From: Viridibacillus sp050279675
GTDB taxonomy: Bacteria > Bacillota > Bacilli > Bacillales_A > Planococcaceae
NCBI RefSeq assembly: GCF_050279675.1
Contig: NZ_JBNNUK010000025.1
Span: 1-44,735 of the forward strand
Reading direction: 5' to 3'
DNA length: 44,735 bases
Shown here: piece after piece, positions 17,077 to 26,368 of the stretch
Numbering within the stretch: position 1 is the stretch's first letter
Layout of the letters: each line of letters opens with the position of its first letter
The notes under the pieces: generated by a model
Seen by the model: only the letters and a program-made list of their open reading frames with translations
The model's database searches: none
Told to the model about the DNA's origin: nothing
Translations under genes and position numbers: made by a program

Positions 17077-19470
17077 ATTTCTTGCAATTGTAACGAAACC
17101 CACTACAATACATAATATTAATGCTGAAGATATTATCCCCACTATAATCCAATTAATCATAATTCTCATCTTTAATAAGATTAGGTAGCTCGTAATTAAT
17201 CCTAAACAAATTGCAAAAGCAGTCCATACAAATATTTCCTTAGATAAATGAATTAGTATCCTCTTTCTAGTCCACCCAATAATATGATACATATTAAATT
17301 CTGCTCTTCTAGCATAAAACAAAGTGTTTAAGCATTCAGTTAGGCCAAAAGTCGATAAAATGAAGGTGGAAATTAAAATGAATAGTTGAAACCAAAAGAT
17401 TACATCTACTGTATATTGTCCTAATGTAGTTTCTTGAGACTGGAATAGCGTATTACCAAAACTTGCTATTTGAACAACTAATAAGATTGTAGAAATAAAA
17501 AGAATGATCATAGTAGGAATAATAATATGACTATGATAGAAAAGAGACGGTGAATGTTTATAAGCTATCACACGGTCAAATTTTTTCCTCTTAATTGAAA
17601 AAATAATATTTATCATGAGAATTGCAATAATTAATATGCATGAAGAAATGAGATAGGCATTTATTTCCATATTTAATATACCGATAAATAAAATACTTAA
17701 AATAAATGCTATAAATAATAAAAAGTATTGTTCTAGGTAATTTCTTCGGATAATTTTTTCGCGTGGCCATCCTAATATAGTTAATAATTCATCTTCTTTT
17801 TCTACCGTGCCCTTTTCAAATAGTAATCTAGATACAAACCATACAAAAACAAAGGTAACAAATAATATCGTAGTTAATAGTGTTAAACCATTCCAACTTT
17901 CTTCTAATTCTTGTGCCACCCCTAAAGTTGTCCAAGGAGCTATTATTTTGCCTATCCCTTCAACTTCTAAAGTCGCATTTTTAAAAGAAGACCCTGCGAC
18001 AATATCTACTTCATAACCGTCTTGCAGAAGTTCGGTTGCTACTTTTTCAATTTTTCGCTGTGCCAATTTATTATATTTGGAAATTCCCGAGACTCGAACT
18101 CTTATTGCGTCTATAGGCTTTGATCCTTTTATTATTTCAGCAGATTCAAGAGTTATTAATCCCCCTGCTGGTTGAGGAATAAAGCTTCCAGGTACAGTAG
18201 TTGGCTTTAATATTTGACCTTTTTCAGTTTTAATATTAGATGTTGTATAAATTCCCAAGGGACTCGAAGTAAAATTGTTTTTTTCATTAATCGGGGAAAA
18301 TGTCCCTACTTGCTCAATAAGGAAGGGAGGAGTCGATTCATATAAACTTCTCCCCTTTTTCGTTAAACTTTTATATGAAGGAGGATTACCGTTTTCAACT
18401 ATGCTTACGTTTAAACCTTTTTCTGAAGTATTATAATTAAGCTTTTCAGCTACATAGTAAATGGATGTCTCTCCTCGATCAGAAGCAAAATCAGATGCTG
18501 ACTCTATATTAAAATCATTATTTATTTTAAGAGCGGTACCGTCAAAAGGTTTTTGAAAAGAAGAAAGATCTAAATTATATTCGGATGTAGTTACAGGCTT
18601 TTTCTTAATCAATTCTGCCATTACGTCCTCTTTATTTTGTAGGTTTGCTGACATAATCCATTCTTGGTCAGAAACTTCTAATTTTCTTCTATAGTTTGAA
18701 AGTTTGATATCCAGTTTGTCTACTTTTAATTTCATCATTATTGGAATATTAATATCTTTTCTTTGAATGACTTTAATAACTGGCATATCCCCAATGTTTT
18801 TGGTTATCATATCGAGTTCAAGAGGGTTTACTTCATTTTTTAATTCTGAGTAATCAACATTCGTTAGTTTATGCTCACTTTCAATATCGATTGCTGATAA
18901 CAAATGATAAGTTGCAGGCAGCATTACATCCATACTGGCTCCTATGGCTGATTCATTTGGAATAACCTTTAAATACTCTATATATCCTGGTGATGATTCT
19001 TCGAAATAAACTAGATTTTGTGGCTTACTTATTGGATACTCTTTTTGTCCATCTGATGTATAAAACTCGAAGGTATATCTTGTAGGATCATCTAATTTTG
19101 GAAATTGGACGGTCAGCTTTTTACCACTGAAATAACCAATTGAAGCAACTGGCGCTGCCACTTCAACTGCAGGATTTTGTTTGATTCTTTCCCATTCTTT
19201 AATAGATATACCACCTTGACTATCACCTATGTAATTTTCTTCTACCATACCAACTTCTTTTTCTACTTTTGTTCTTGAATGACTTGGTCTTACTAGAATA
19301 TCATAAGTGCCTCTACCTTGTTCTGCAATTGAATTATCAACAGCTAATTTTGTTTCATTTGTGTTTTGAAAGCCTATTGGTATCAGTAGGAAAATTCCAA
19401 AAAGAGCTAAAATGATTGTAAAGGAAACCAACTTCCTGCTAATTATTCGATTCCAAACTAAACGCATCAT
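17044..19470 (-). CDS. FtsX-family ABC transporter permease
   Basis: This encodes 808 residues. A first membrane segment (about 12-30) is followed by a long extracellular domain of some 480 residues, then about seven further membrane segments in the C-terminal third, the MacB/FtsX-like plan. It overlaps the ATPase gene upstream by 32 bases and is translationally coupled. Proteins of this type couple ATP hydrolysis to work outside the membrane, such as peptide export, lipoprotein handling or activation of hydrolases. The substrate is unknown. Its 3' end runs over the decayed xerS fragment. Confidence 0.85.
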   Translation of the reverse strand: MMRLVWNRIISRKLVSFTIILALFGIFLLIPIGFQNTNETKLAVDNSIAEQGRGTYDILVRPSHSRTKVEKEVGMVEENYIGDSQGGISIKEWERIKQNPAVEVAAPVASIGYFSGKKLTVQFPKLDDPTRYTFEFYTSDGQKEYPISKPQNLVYFEESSPGYIEYLKVIPNESAIGASMDVMLPATYHLLSAIDIESEHKLTNVDYSELKNEVNPLELDMITKNIGDMPVIKVIQRKDINIPIMMKLKVDKLDIKLSNYRRKLEVSDQEWIMSANLQNKEDVMAELIKKKPVTTSEYNLDLSSFQKPFDGTALKINNDFNIESASDFASDRGETSIYYVAEKLNYNTSEKGLNVSIVENGNPPSYKSLTKKGRSLYESTPPFLIEQVGTFSPINEKNNFTSSPLGIYTTSNIKTEKGQILKPTTVPGSFIPQPAGGLITLESAEIIKGSKPIDAIRVRVSGISKYNKLAQRKIEKVATELLQDGYEVDIVAGSSFKNATLEVEGIGKIIAPWTTLGVAQELEESWNGLTLLTTILFVTFVFVWFVSRLLFEKGTVEKEDELLTILGWPREKIIRRNYLEQYFLLFIAFILSILFIGILNMEINAYLISSCILIIAILMINIIFSIKRKKFDRVIAYKHSPSLFYHSHIIIPTMIILFISTILLVVQIASFGNTLFQSQETTLGQYTVDVIFWFQLFILISTFILSTFGLTECLNTLFYARRAEFNMYHIIGWTRKRILIHLSKEIFVWTAFAICLGLITSYLILLKMRIMINWIIVGIISSALILCIVVGFVTIARNLIMQSIANKN

Positions 19471-20143
19471 TTTTTTTCAACCTCTCTTCCAAAAAACCAT
19501 TAGATAACCTGTATACTAAATCTCCTCGATTTGCCACTTCTTCATCATGCGTCACCATTATGATTGTCTTACCAGAATTTTTAAATTCGCTTAATAAATC
19601 TAGAATTATATTACGATTATTAATATCTAAATTCCCTGTTGGTTCATCACAAATGAGAACGTTAGGATTTGCTATTAGCGCTCGTGCTATCGCAATTCTT
19701 TGCTTTTCTCCTCCAGATAAGGCTTCGGGTAATCTATTAAACATTTGCTCTTTAATTCCCACTATTTCTAATAGGTTTTTAGCTTTAGCGTATAGGGATT
19801 TTTTGGGCTCATCATAAATTAAGGGCAATGCTACATTATCCAATACTGAGTAATGCGGTAAGAGTTTGAAATCTTGAAATATAAACCCAATATTAAGTCT
19901 CCTATACTCACTTTTCACTTTATCTTTTAGACTATAAATATTTATTCCCTCGTAAATAATTTCACCATCATCGGGTTGTAAGAGCCCCGCAACACAATTT
20001 AAAAATGTCGATTTTCCGGTGCCTGAAGGACCAATTATCGTACACCACTGGCCTTTATGAATACTTAAAGATATGTTATTAATTATTTTCACTTTTTCCG
20101 AAAGGTGGGTATAAGTTTTACTTAAGTCTCTGATTTCTATCAT
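19439..20143 (-). CDS. ABC transporter ATP-binding protein, LolD/MacB type
   Basis: This encodes 234 residues. Walker A is GPSGTGKST (about 38-46), the Q-loop FQDFKLLPHYSVLDN, the signature LSGGEKQRIAIARAL, Walker B VLICDEPTGNLD and the switch His in VTHDEE. GPSGTGKS with NLD after Walker B is characteristic of ATPases paired with FtsX/MacB permeases. GGAGGGGAAATTCC precedes the ATG. It is first in a two-gene operon with the permease downstream and is preceded by a TTGACA box and a perfect palindrome. Confidence 0.93.
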   Translation of the reverse strand: MIEIRDLSKTYTHLSEKVKIINNISLSIHKGQWCTIIGPSGTGKSTFLNCVAGLLQPDDGEIIYEGINIYSLKDKVKSEYRRLNIGFIFQDFKLLPHYSVLDNVALPLIYDEPKKSLYAKAKNLLEIVGIKEQMFNRLPEALSGGEKQRIAIARALIANPNVLICDEPTGNLDINNRNIILDLLSEFKNSGKTIIMVTHDEEVANRGDLVYRLSNGFLEERLKKNDAFSLESNN

Positions 20144-20226
20144 GGAATTTCCCCTCCAATTTCTTTTCTTTTTATGTTTCTTAAATTATTCCAAGACCAA
20201 TCATTATCTAATAGGTTCTATTAAAT

Positions 20227-20265
20227 AAAATATTGTATAATTTTACAATATTTTCATATTGTCAA
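20227..20265 (-). promoter_or_regulatory. promoter with palindromic operator for the ABC operon
   Basis: On the minus strand TTGACA lies at 20265-20260. A perfect palindrome follows at 20254-20227: AAAATATTGTA and its complement around six bases, overlapping the expected spacer and -10. A repressor bound there would block RNA polymerase. No cognate regulator is adjacent; the nearest is the broken TetR gene at 21.0-21.4 kb. Confidence 0.5.
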
Positions 20266-20345
20266 TTATAAATAAATATACAGTTTTTTGGTAGCCTCTA
20301 TTATTTCAAAAACATATCATGATACTTTAAAGAACGGACATTAAT

Positions 20346-20667
20346 TATAGAAGCAGAAGCAACATCTATAAAATATTTATCTTTCAATATGAAAAAGTAC
20401 AAGAATCTGATGACGAAAATATAAAAAAACAGGAGATAACCAATAAACCTAATCAAAATAAACAATGGCCAAAAATCGTTAGTAACTTACACAGTGTGAT
20501 GGCAGGAAAATCAGCATATGAACTAGAAGGTATTTAGTTGTAAAACAGAAGATGATGTCACTCTAATTGAAATAAAGACAGGACTAGAGAATAATGAAGA
20601 TACCCCAATAATAATAAATGAGATAAAAAAAGCTCTTAACTCATATTTTCTTCAAGATTCTAACTAA
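20346..20667 (+). pseudogene. decayed gene of unknown type
   Basis: Two plus-strand stretches in different frames look like one broken protein. One (20346-20537) reads SNIYKIFIFQYEKVQESDDE and on to MAGKSAYELEGI then stop. The other (about 20545-20667) reads TEDDVTLIEIKTGLENNEDT and ends ALNSYFLQDSN. A 29-codon frame follows to 20759. I do not recognise the family. Codon use is coding-like, hence the call. Confidence 0.4.
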
Positions 20668-20803
20668 AATGATGATTAATAATGACAATTACGAGGTTCG
20701 TATTTACGATAAAGATATGAATGAAATTGAAAAAATAGATAAATTCACTGAAAAATAGTACGCTGAATTATAAATAAATCTATAATATATAGAGGTGATA
20801 ATA

Positions 20804-20956
20804 ATGAAGTCAGTAGATAAAAAGAAAATCCAAAATCTCTACCGAAAACAAATATCAGAAAAACGAGAAAAAGAAAAGAACTTCATCGAAACACTTTTAA
20901 TTATAATTGTAGTTGGTGTACTCATCTCAATAGGCGCATTTATCGGAGATAGATAA
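20804..20956 (+). CDS. 50-residue membrane protein
   Basis: ATG at 20804 with AGAGGTGATAATA just before it. The first 27 residues are very basic (KSVDKKKIQNLYRKQISEKR), followed by one membrane segment (LLIIIVVGVLISIGAFIG). The layout is that of a tail-anchored or single-pass small protein. The strong ribosome site supports translation. The plus-strand neighbours upstream are decayed. No family recognised. Confidence 0.6.
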   Translation: MKSVDKKKIQNLYRKQISEKREKEKNFIETLLIIIVVGVLISIGAFIGDR

Positions 20957-21024
20957 AAAGAAATTGTCTTCCATGTCGTACCTAACTAGCTTACGAACAA
21001 TCACCAATCTATTTATAAATCAGC

Positions 21025-21377
21025 TTGATAATTCAAAGAGAGCTTCTATTCTGGGAACACGGCTTAGAATCCACTTCACTTGCTCAGTTGCGCGAAGCGA
21101 TTCAACAGTATATCACTACTTATGGACAGGTTTCGGAAAGCGAGATATTCTTGCCAAATAACGAGAAAAGGTTCGCGATTGGATTAAGGATTGTATCGAA
21201 CGGGCCGTAGCAAATGGGGAGTTGCCTAATTCTACGGATATTCACATACTAGCAATCTTATTTGATACATTTCTTCGAGGAATTTCGACACAAGCTCTGG
21301 ACGGTGTTCCATACCAGATAATTGATGCTGCCATAACTAAATTGATGAGCATCTGGGATACATTGTCTACTAGCTAA
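21025..21377 (+). pseudogene. TetR-family regulator, C-terminal remnant with frameshift
   Basis: One frame from 21025 reads RELLFWEHGLESTSLAQLRE and on to the ITTYGQVSES region. The reading then shifts, and another frame continues REKVRDWIKDCIERAVANGE, ending KLMSIWDTLSTS with stop at 21375. This is the ligand-binding half of a TetR-type regulator. The DNA-binding N-terminus is missing and the rest is out of frame. It might once have controlled a neighbouring gene. Confidence 0.6.
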
Positions 21378-21606
21378 GCCAAGCGTTTAGAGGCTTTTTG
21401 AAGTTAAACTAAATGGCGGGCAACTTGGTTTAAAACACAAAATTTGATTAAAAATGTATTTTAAATGTTAACTTTTCTATTAAATAGAGCTTCAACGGAC
21501 TTGTTCAACTGCATTACTTGTACATGCACACCTTATAGGATAAAAATGAAAAAACCTTTGAGTGATTGTTCATTAAACAAGAAGCTCGATTTAATACATA
21601 AATACA

Positions 21607-22737
21607 CTATTCTTTCCAGTTTAGATTTTCCACATGCCAATCGACAATCTGGTTTGGGTGGATAGAGTTTTTTTGTTTTGTGACAAACTCCAATCCATAT
21701 AGAGGTCCGTTGGTAACCACTAATAAGTCTTCTTCATTTTTCATTTGAATTTCATCATTAAATTTTCTTTTATTAAAGCTTGAAATCTTATACGTTTTAT
21801 TTTGAGAGAAAATCAAACCTTTTCCATCATATCCCGCACCTGTGTCATCTTCATTAGCATCTAATAGCTTAATTTTATTTGACTCAGTGTTCAAAAGAAG
21901 CAATCCTTCAGGTGAGTTGTGAATGGTATATTCAAAAAATGCTACAATTTCATCATCAACCGGTTTTAAATGTCCAATAAATTGAAATTGTGTTTTATAA
22001 GTTTCCAGTTTTCCACTCTTTAAATCTAAATTTTTGATGATTGCTTTATCATCGTATTTCCTATTATCTATATACCACATTTTATTTTCTGAAAAACAGA
22101 GTGACTCATTTGGATAATGGACTGTTTGTATTGTATCAATTTTCTTTTGATTACCAGTAACAATATCATAGCCAATAATTGTTGCAGAATATGTACCTAA
22201 TTTCATTGTGTCACTCTCATTGTTACTCGGCTCTTGGTTTACGATTTTTGTGTTGTCTTCCTCTATCCAATAAATTGTTTGATTTTTAATGAAGGCCGCA
22301 TTAATATTTCGCTTCTCCGAATCTTTATACGTTTTAATGACCTTTTCCTTTTTAATATCGTAAATCACCAATTCATTTAAATAGTCAACACCATTATTAT
22401 CTAACCATATAACATATTGGTCATTTGCGGTTATATTACGAACCCCTCCCCCTTTGAACTTTGTATCATAAATCTGCTTTGTTTCGCCATCCTTCTTGTC
22501 AACTTGAAGTACTTTTCCTAACATAGTTTCATCCTTCATAATTGACGTAAAGAAGTGTCGTTTTGTATTTGCTACATTGAAAAGTGAATACTCGTCACTG
22601 GTCGTATAAGTAGTACGATCTTTATGATGATTAATGGCAAATGAAATTTCCGTATTAGACTTTTTGGAGTAATATATATATACACTTATACTCATAACTA
22701 AAATAATAATGGCGAAAATAAATTTATTTTTTTTCAT
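21607..22737 (-). CDS. membrane-anchored protein with beta-propeller-like repeats
   Basis: This encodes 376 residues with one N-terminal membrane segment (about 6-23) and a long extracellular part. Recurring strand-rich units (ANDQYVIWLDNN, KNQTIYWIEED, SENKMWYIDNR, DGKGLIFSQNK) resemble propeller blades in secreted Bacillus proteins of the DUF5050 kind. AGAGGAGAATT precedes the ATG. It lies nine bases after the toxin-domain tail on the same strand, so the two may share a transcript. The function is unknown. Confidence 0.7.
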   Translation of the reverse strand: MKKNKFIFAIIILVMSISVYIYYSKKSNTEISFAINHHKDRTTYTTSDEYSLFNVANTKRHFFTSIMKDETMLGKVLQVDKKDGETKQIYDTKFKGGGVRNITANDQYVIWLDNNGVDYLNELVIYDIKKEKVIKTYKDSEKRNINAAFIKNQTIYWIEEDNTKIVNQEPSNNESDTMKLGTYSATIIGYDIVTGNQKKIDTIQTVHYPNESLCFSENKMWYIDNRKYDDKAIIKNLDLKSGKLETYKTQFQFIGHLKPVDDEIVAFFEYTIHNSPEGLLLLNTESNKIKLLDANEDDTGAGYDGKGLIFSQNKTYKISSFNKRKFNDEIQMKNEEDLLVVTNGPLYGLEFVTKQKNSIHPNQIVDWHVENLNWKE

Positions 22738-22746
22738 AATTCTCCT

Positions 22747-23091
22747 CTAATAGATGAAGACCGGATTTGGACTACTTAAGTTTTTTTCGTACATTGCTTT
22801 TGTCAATGTTCCTTTTTTTCCTTTTCCAGTGCCAATAGGTTCCCACCATTTTGTAAAATGTTTACCATTTGTATCATATAAATAAGCTTGATGTTCATCA
22901 GCTACCTTCTTTACTGATCCAACAGTTAAGTAGTGACCTGATTTTATATTAGGGTTAACATTTTTATAACCATCTAAATAATACTGATGAACCAACACAA
23001 TAGGTGCATTTGATTTTTTCTTTAACACACCATCTAATCTAGTTACAACTTTATTTGCTGCATCATTTCCAAATTCTTTTAATATACCAGT
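22747..23091 (-). pseudogene. C-terminal tail of a secreted toxin or C39-like peptidase
   Basis: The frame is open from a stop at 23094 and carries about 114 residues. It has no ribosome site and a TTG only at 23028. It includes APIVLVHQYYLDGYKN, then SGHYLTVGSVKKVADEHQ and YLYDTNGKHFTKWWEP. A conserved GHY followed by YDTNG is the His...Asp/Asn end of papain-like C39 peptidases, often the effector end of polymorphic toxins. The N-terminal part is gone. An intact parent gene elsewhere in the genome is plausible. Confidence 0.45.
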
Positions 23092-23100
23092 TTATTGACA

Positions 23101-23550
23101 TTATTCTTGAGATAAATACAACCAATTTTTTTCATCAATTGATTGGATTTTATACTTTGAACCAACTATATCTAACATTCTTTGATAAGTTTTAATATCC
23201 CAAGAATCGTCCACATGTTCATATAAGTCTTTTTTTATAAATTCTTGAGTAATATAGTTTGTTACAGAACTAGTGTTAACTAATTCTCCAAAAAACTGTC
23301 TTAACATAATCGAATCCTCTTTTTCTAAAGGTTCATCTGATAGGAGATAAATTCTAAATACATTAACAATTTCATTTATATCTTCGTCATCTAAAAAACA
23401 AAGTGGCTCTAACTTTTTATCTTCCTCTGTAAAGGGTCCTCTAGTATCTTCAATAATGACATACGCCAGCATTTTGTTATCTTTAAAGAAACGAAAAACT
23501 TCTAAATCTCGTAATCTTAGTTTTCTATCGATCGAAATCATTTTTTTCAC
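23101..23550 (-). CDS. hypothetical acidic protein, possible immunity protein
   Basis: This encodes 149 residues, soluble, acidic and helical (FLDDEDINEIVNVFRIYLLS). There is no membrane segment or recognised domain. AGGTG lies before the start ATG. It directly precedes the toxin-like tail on the same strand, which suggests a former toxin/immunity locus; that is inference. It is the last gene before the repeat-punctuated array begins at 23.65 kb. Confidence 0.65.
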   Translation of the reverse strand: MKKMISIDRKLRLRDLEVFRFFKDNKMLAYVIIEDTRGPFTEEDKKLEPLCFLDDEDINEIVNVFRIYLLSDEPLEKEDSIMLRQFFGELVNTSSVTNYITQEFIKKDLYEHVDDSWDIKTYQRMLDIVGSKYKIQSIDEKNWLYLSQE

Positions 23551-23647
23551 CTATCCCAATATGAATTTATGACCTGCAGTAATATCTATACATAATCTTC
23601 AGTCTAAACAGATTCCCCTTCTGAAACTATAAAAAACAGATATTTTC

Positions 23648-23794
23648 TTATTGAACTAACCTGCTCCTTCAGTACGCCTAATGTGTCAAATGCGACATAA
23701 AACCTCTACTTCTCTTATTGAATTTAGTTGAATAAAAAAGAGCTGTCTGAACAGCTCAAAGGTCTTATTACTAAACAACCCGTTAGTTGAACAA
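23648..23794 (+). repeat. array element 1, split by a 50-bp insertion
   Basis: The core CTTATTGAACTAACCTGCTC at its left is interrupted. The element resumes at about 23714 (CTTATTGAATTTAGTTGAAT), with hairpin GAGCTGTCTGAACAGCTC and the right core AACAACCCGTTAGTTGAAC. It is the leftmost element of the array. Confidence 0.75.
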
Positions 23795-23806
23795 GCACTT
23801 TAGTTT

Positions 23807-24550
23807 CTAAATAAAGCGATATTTACGTGAAGATTGTGTGATAACCAAAATAATCGTTAAACCAACAACTAGATACCACATTATTTTAAAAGGAACTATG
23901 AATATTAATACACCAAATAATATAGCTGTTAAAGTACTAACTGTAATTGATTGTACACTCGTAAATTTATCTTTAATAAAATAAAATAAAGTGAATGGTA
24001 GTGCTAAAGTAAATATCGGAATATAAATTGTTATAATAGATGTTTTAATGAGGGAAATTGAAAGTACTGCTATTATGAAACCTATTGACGTAGTAAGCGT
24101 TCTTCCTACAAATGCTTTACATGAAAAATAGCCGTATAGCAGAATAAATATAATAGTTAAACTAGCACAAATTCCCGTTATTAAAACAAATGAATGGCCT
24201 ATGAAGAAAGCTGACATTGAGAAACAAACTAAAGAAACGAATGGCAACAGCAATATTGAAGGATTTTGCGCTTTTTCTATATTCATTATATTTGTAAAAC
24301 CTACAAGAAATAATAAAGTAAATGGAATCGTCAAATATCCTAATTCGATGTGATTACCTAGATTAATATGACTAACCTCAAGTTTGCCGACCATTATTAT
24401 AACAAGTGATGCATAAACTTGACCAATCAACCCCCAAATGCTTGATAAATTAAAAGCTTGAGTAAGCTTATTCGTAATTACTATTGAAACGATGCCAATT
24501 AATAAAGATAAATATAACAAATTTTCCCATCCCAAAATAATCTTTTTCAT
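23807..24550 (-). CDS. multi-pass membrane protein of unknown function
   Basis: This encodes 247 residues with about eight membrane segments, very hydrophobic and AT-rich, ending in a basic SSRKYRFI tail. No signature motif was recognised. It has array elements on both sides and is a single-gene unit whose 3' end lies about 12 bases from element 1. It could be a small transporter or a stress membrane protein, and I cannot choose. Confidence 0.7.
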   Translation of the reverse strand: MKKIILGWENLLYLSLLIGIVSIVITNKLTQAFNLSSIWGLIGQVYASLVIIMVGKLEVSHINLGNHIELGYLTIPFTLLFLVGFTNIMNIEKAQNPSILLLPFVSLVCFSMSAFFIGHSFVLITGICASLTIIFILLYGYFSCKAFVGRTLTTSIGFIIAVLSISLIKTSIITIYIPIFTLALPFTLFYFIKDKFTSVQSITVSTLTAILFGVLIFIVPFKIMWYLVVGLTIILVITQSSRKYRFI

Positions 24551-24581
24551 TTTTCGATATTTACTAAATTATGTATACACC

Positions 24582-24673
24582 ATGTTCCACTATCCTGCTC
24601 GTTAGTTCAATAAGAAAAAGAGTTACCTAAGCAACCTTTGATCTTCAACAAAAGCCCCCGTTAGCTTAATAAG
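24582..24673 (+). repeat. array element 2
   Basis: The left arm is diverged (CATGTTCCACTATCCTGCTC) followed by GTTAGTTCAATAAG, then a hairpin GAGTTACCTAAGCAACCTT and a right core CCCCCGTTAGCTTAATAAG. It overlaps the stop codon region of the gene ending at 24666. Confidence 0.8.
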
Positions 24674-24992
24674 GAACTGCCTTCTTTTTATTTTTGATTA
24701 GATACATTACCCACCAAACAAGTAGATATAAAAAAGCAATGATTACAAAAATAGACCAGAAAGAACCTTGTTGTAATTGAGTAACTAAATGTTCAAACTC
24801 GTTAACTCCTTTTTCTCTCCCGATACTGTTTGCAAAGCTAATTATCGGAACACTTACTGCAAAAACGATAGTAATAACGGATAAACTTACCATTTTCATT
24901 CGAATAACATTAAAAATTGCAGTTCCAAACGTCGTTATTAAAAATAAGTAGTAAATTATCCAAAACCATTTTGGTAGACTCTCCCAATACAT
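24666..24992 (-). CDS. three-segment membrane protein of unknown function
   Basis: From Met at 24992, chosen because GGGGTGGAAAA lies just before it, the protein has 108 residues. It has three membrane segments (about 10-27, 34-53, 78-98) and a basic KNKKKAVPY tail. No family recognised. Its stop codon lies inside the right core of element 2, as in several other units. Confidence 0.7.
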   Translation of the reverse strand: MYWESLPKWFWIIYYLFLITTFGTAIFNVIRMKMVSLSVITIVFAVSVPIISFANSIGREKGVNEFEHLVTQLQQGSFWSIFVIIAFLYLLVWWVMYLIKNKKKAVPY

Positions 24993-25165
24993 TTTTCCAC
25001 CCCGTTCAATTTTCAATTAATTTCACTCTTAAATCCAAGTGAGGAGATTAAAAATTTCTACACTAATTTAAGTAAACTTCGCCTTTACTTTTAAACGTCT
25101 GATATGAACATAGGTTCCAATTATAAATAATTTTTCCATAATGAGTAAACGAAAATCCGATTCTG

Positions 25166-25264
25166 CTTATTGAACTAACCTGCCCCTTTAGTTCAATAAG
25201 CAAAAAAGAGCTGCATATGCAACTCAATGATCTTCAAGGAAAGCACCCCGTTAGTTGAATAAGC
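25166..25264 (+). repeat. array element 3, full
   Basis: Left palindrome TTATTGAACTAAC / TTTAGTTCAATAA, hairpin GAGCTGCATATGCAACTC with an A-run before it (a T-run on the gene strand), and right core CACCCCGTTAGTTGAATAAG. To its left (25056-25150) lies a decayed second core and a TTCCAATTATAAATAATTTT flank that also precedes element 5. Confidence 0.9.
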
Positions 25265-25483
25265 ACTGTTAAACTTTTTCATATCTACCCAATTTCTTGA
25301 TGGATTTAGGAACGGAACTATATGTTATAGATTTCTTTTTAAAGACGCACGTCTTGTTTTCCCCCTAATTCCACTTAGTAGGAGTCTCGTCAGATTTATG
25401 CGGATTTACAATGTCCATTAAATGCTTTCCCAATCTCGCTTTGGGGACCTCTGTGCTGTTTAATAAAAATAGAGCTGAAAATT
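25265..25483. other. stretch with a coding-like scrap
   Basis: On the minus strand about 30 codons read NSTEVPKARLGKHLMDIVNP and end DETPTKWN with stop near 25370. It looks like the C-terminus of a lost gene; I do not recognise it. No other feature was seen here. Confidence 0.3.
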
Positions 25484-26368
25484 CTAAGGTTCACGGGTTA
25501 CTTTTTTTGCTAATGCAATGTAAGCCCCTAACATAGCTAGTATTATTCCTATAATCAGATTAATAGAAAGAGTTGATTCCCCCATCATAACGCTGGCAAA
25601 GCCTCCAATCGCCGGGAACATTGCAACCATATAACTACTTTCAGCAGCACCCACATTTTTAATCAAATATAAATAAAATAACCACGCTACAAATGAAGCT
25701 AAAATAGCTAAATAGAGTAATCCAATCCAATAATTTATAGAACTTGGTAAACTAATGTCTTTTCCACTTACTAACGTTATCAGTGTAATTAAAATAATTG
25801 CTGAAAACATTCCAATGGTGTTAGCTGTAATCGGCTCAATTTTCTTTTTATTATTATAATAAGACAAGGTATCACCAACTGAAGTGATAACCGTTCCAAC
25901 GAAAGCCAAAATAATTCCTAAAATAAAGTTTGAAGAAATAGTATGAATATCTGAATATAAAATAATGATTACGCTTAGTAAGCCTAGCGAACCTCCTAGG
26001 TATATTTTACGTTCTAGTTTTGTTTTAAAAACTATGCTTAGAAAAATAGGTGTGATAATAGCTTTTAAAGAGAAGATTAACGTTACTAAAGCAGCCGTAC
26101 TATAAATCGTACCGTAGTAAAGTAATAAATAGCTTATTGCAAAGTTACAGACGCCGAAGCCAATAACTGTTAAAAAGTTAACATTTTCTTTTAGAATCTT
26201 TATTTTCTTTATCTTCAACAATATGTAGAAAAGAACAAATGCAATAATTGATCTGTATAATAATGATGCTTCTAGTGGAGCTTCTGTTCCTTGAATTTTA
26301 ACGGCTATAAAATTCAATCCCCATATAAGCATACATGCTATGTACATAAAATAATTCAAGTAAACCAT
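25484..26368 (-). CDS. EamA-family (DMT) transporter
   Basis: This encodes 294 residues with ten predicted membrane segments in two EamA repeats. The first begins YIACMLIWGLNFIAVKIQGT and the second is at about 150-285 (GTVITSVGDTLSYYNN, LASFVAWLFYLYLIKNVGAA). These proteins export small metabolites or amino acids. The substrate is not deducible. It sits alone between element 3 and the GntR remnant, on the array strand. Confidence 0.85.
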   Translation of the reverse strand: MVYLNYFMYIACMLIWGLNFIAVKIQGTEAPLEASLLYRSIIAFVLFYILLKIKKIKILKENVNFLTVIGFGVCNFAISYLLLYYGTIYSTAALVTLIFSLKAIITPIFLSIVFKTKLERKIYLGGSLGLLSVIIILYSDIHTISSNFILGIILAFVGTVITSVGDTLSYYNNKKKIEPITANTIGMFSAIILITLITLVSGKDISLPSSINYWIGLLYLAILASFVAWLFYLYLIKNVGAAESSYMVAMFPAIGGFASVMMGESTLSINLIIGIILAMLGAYIALAKKVTREP

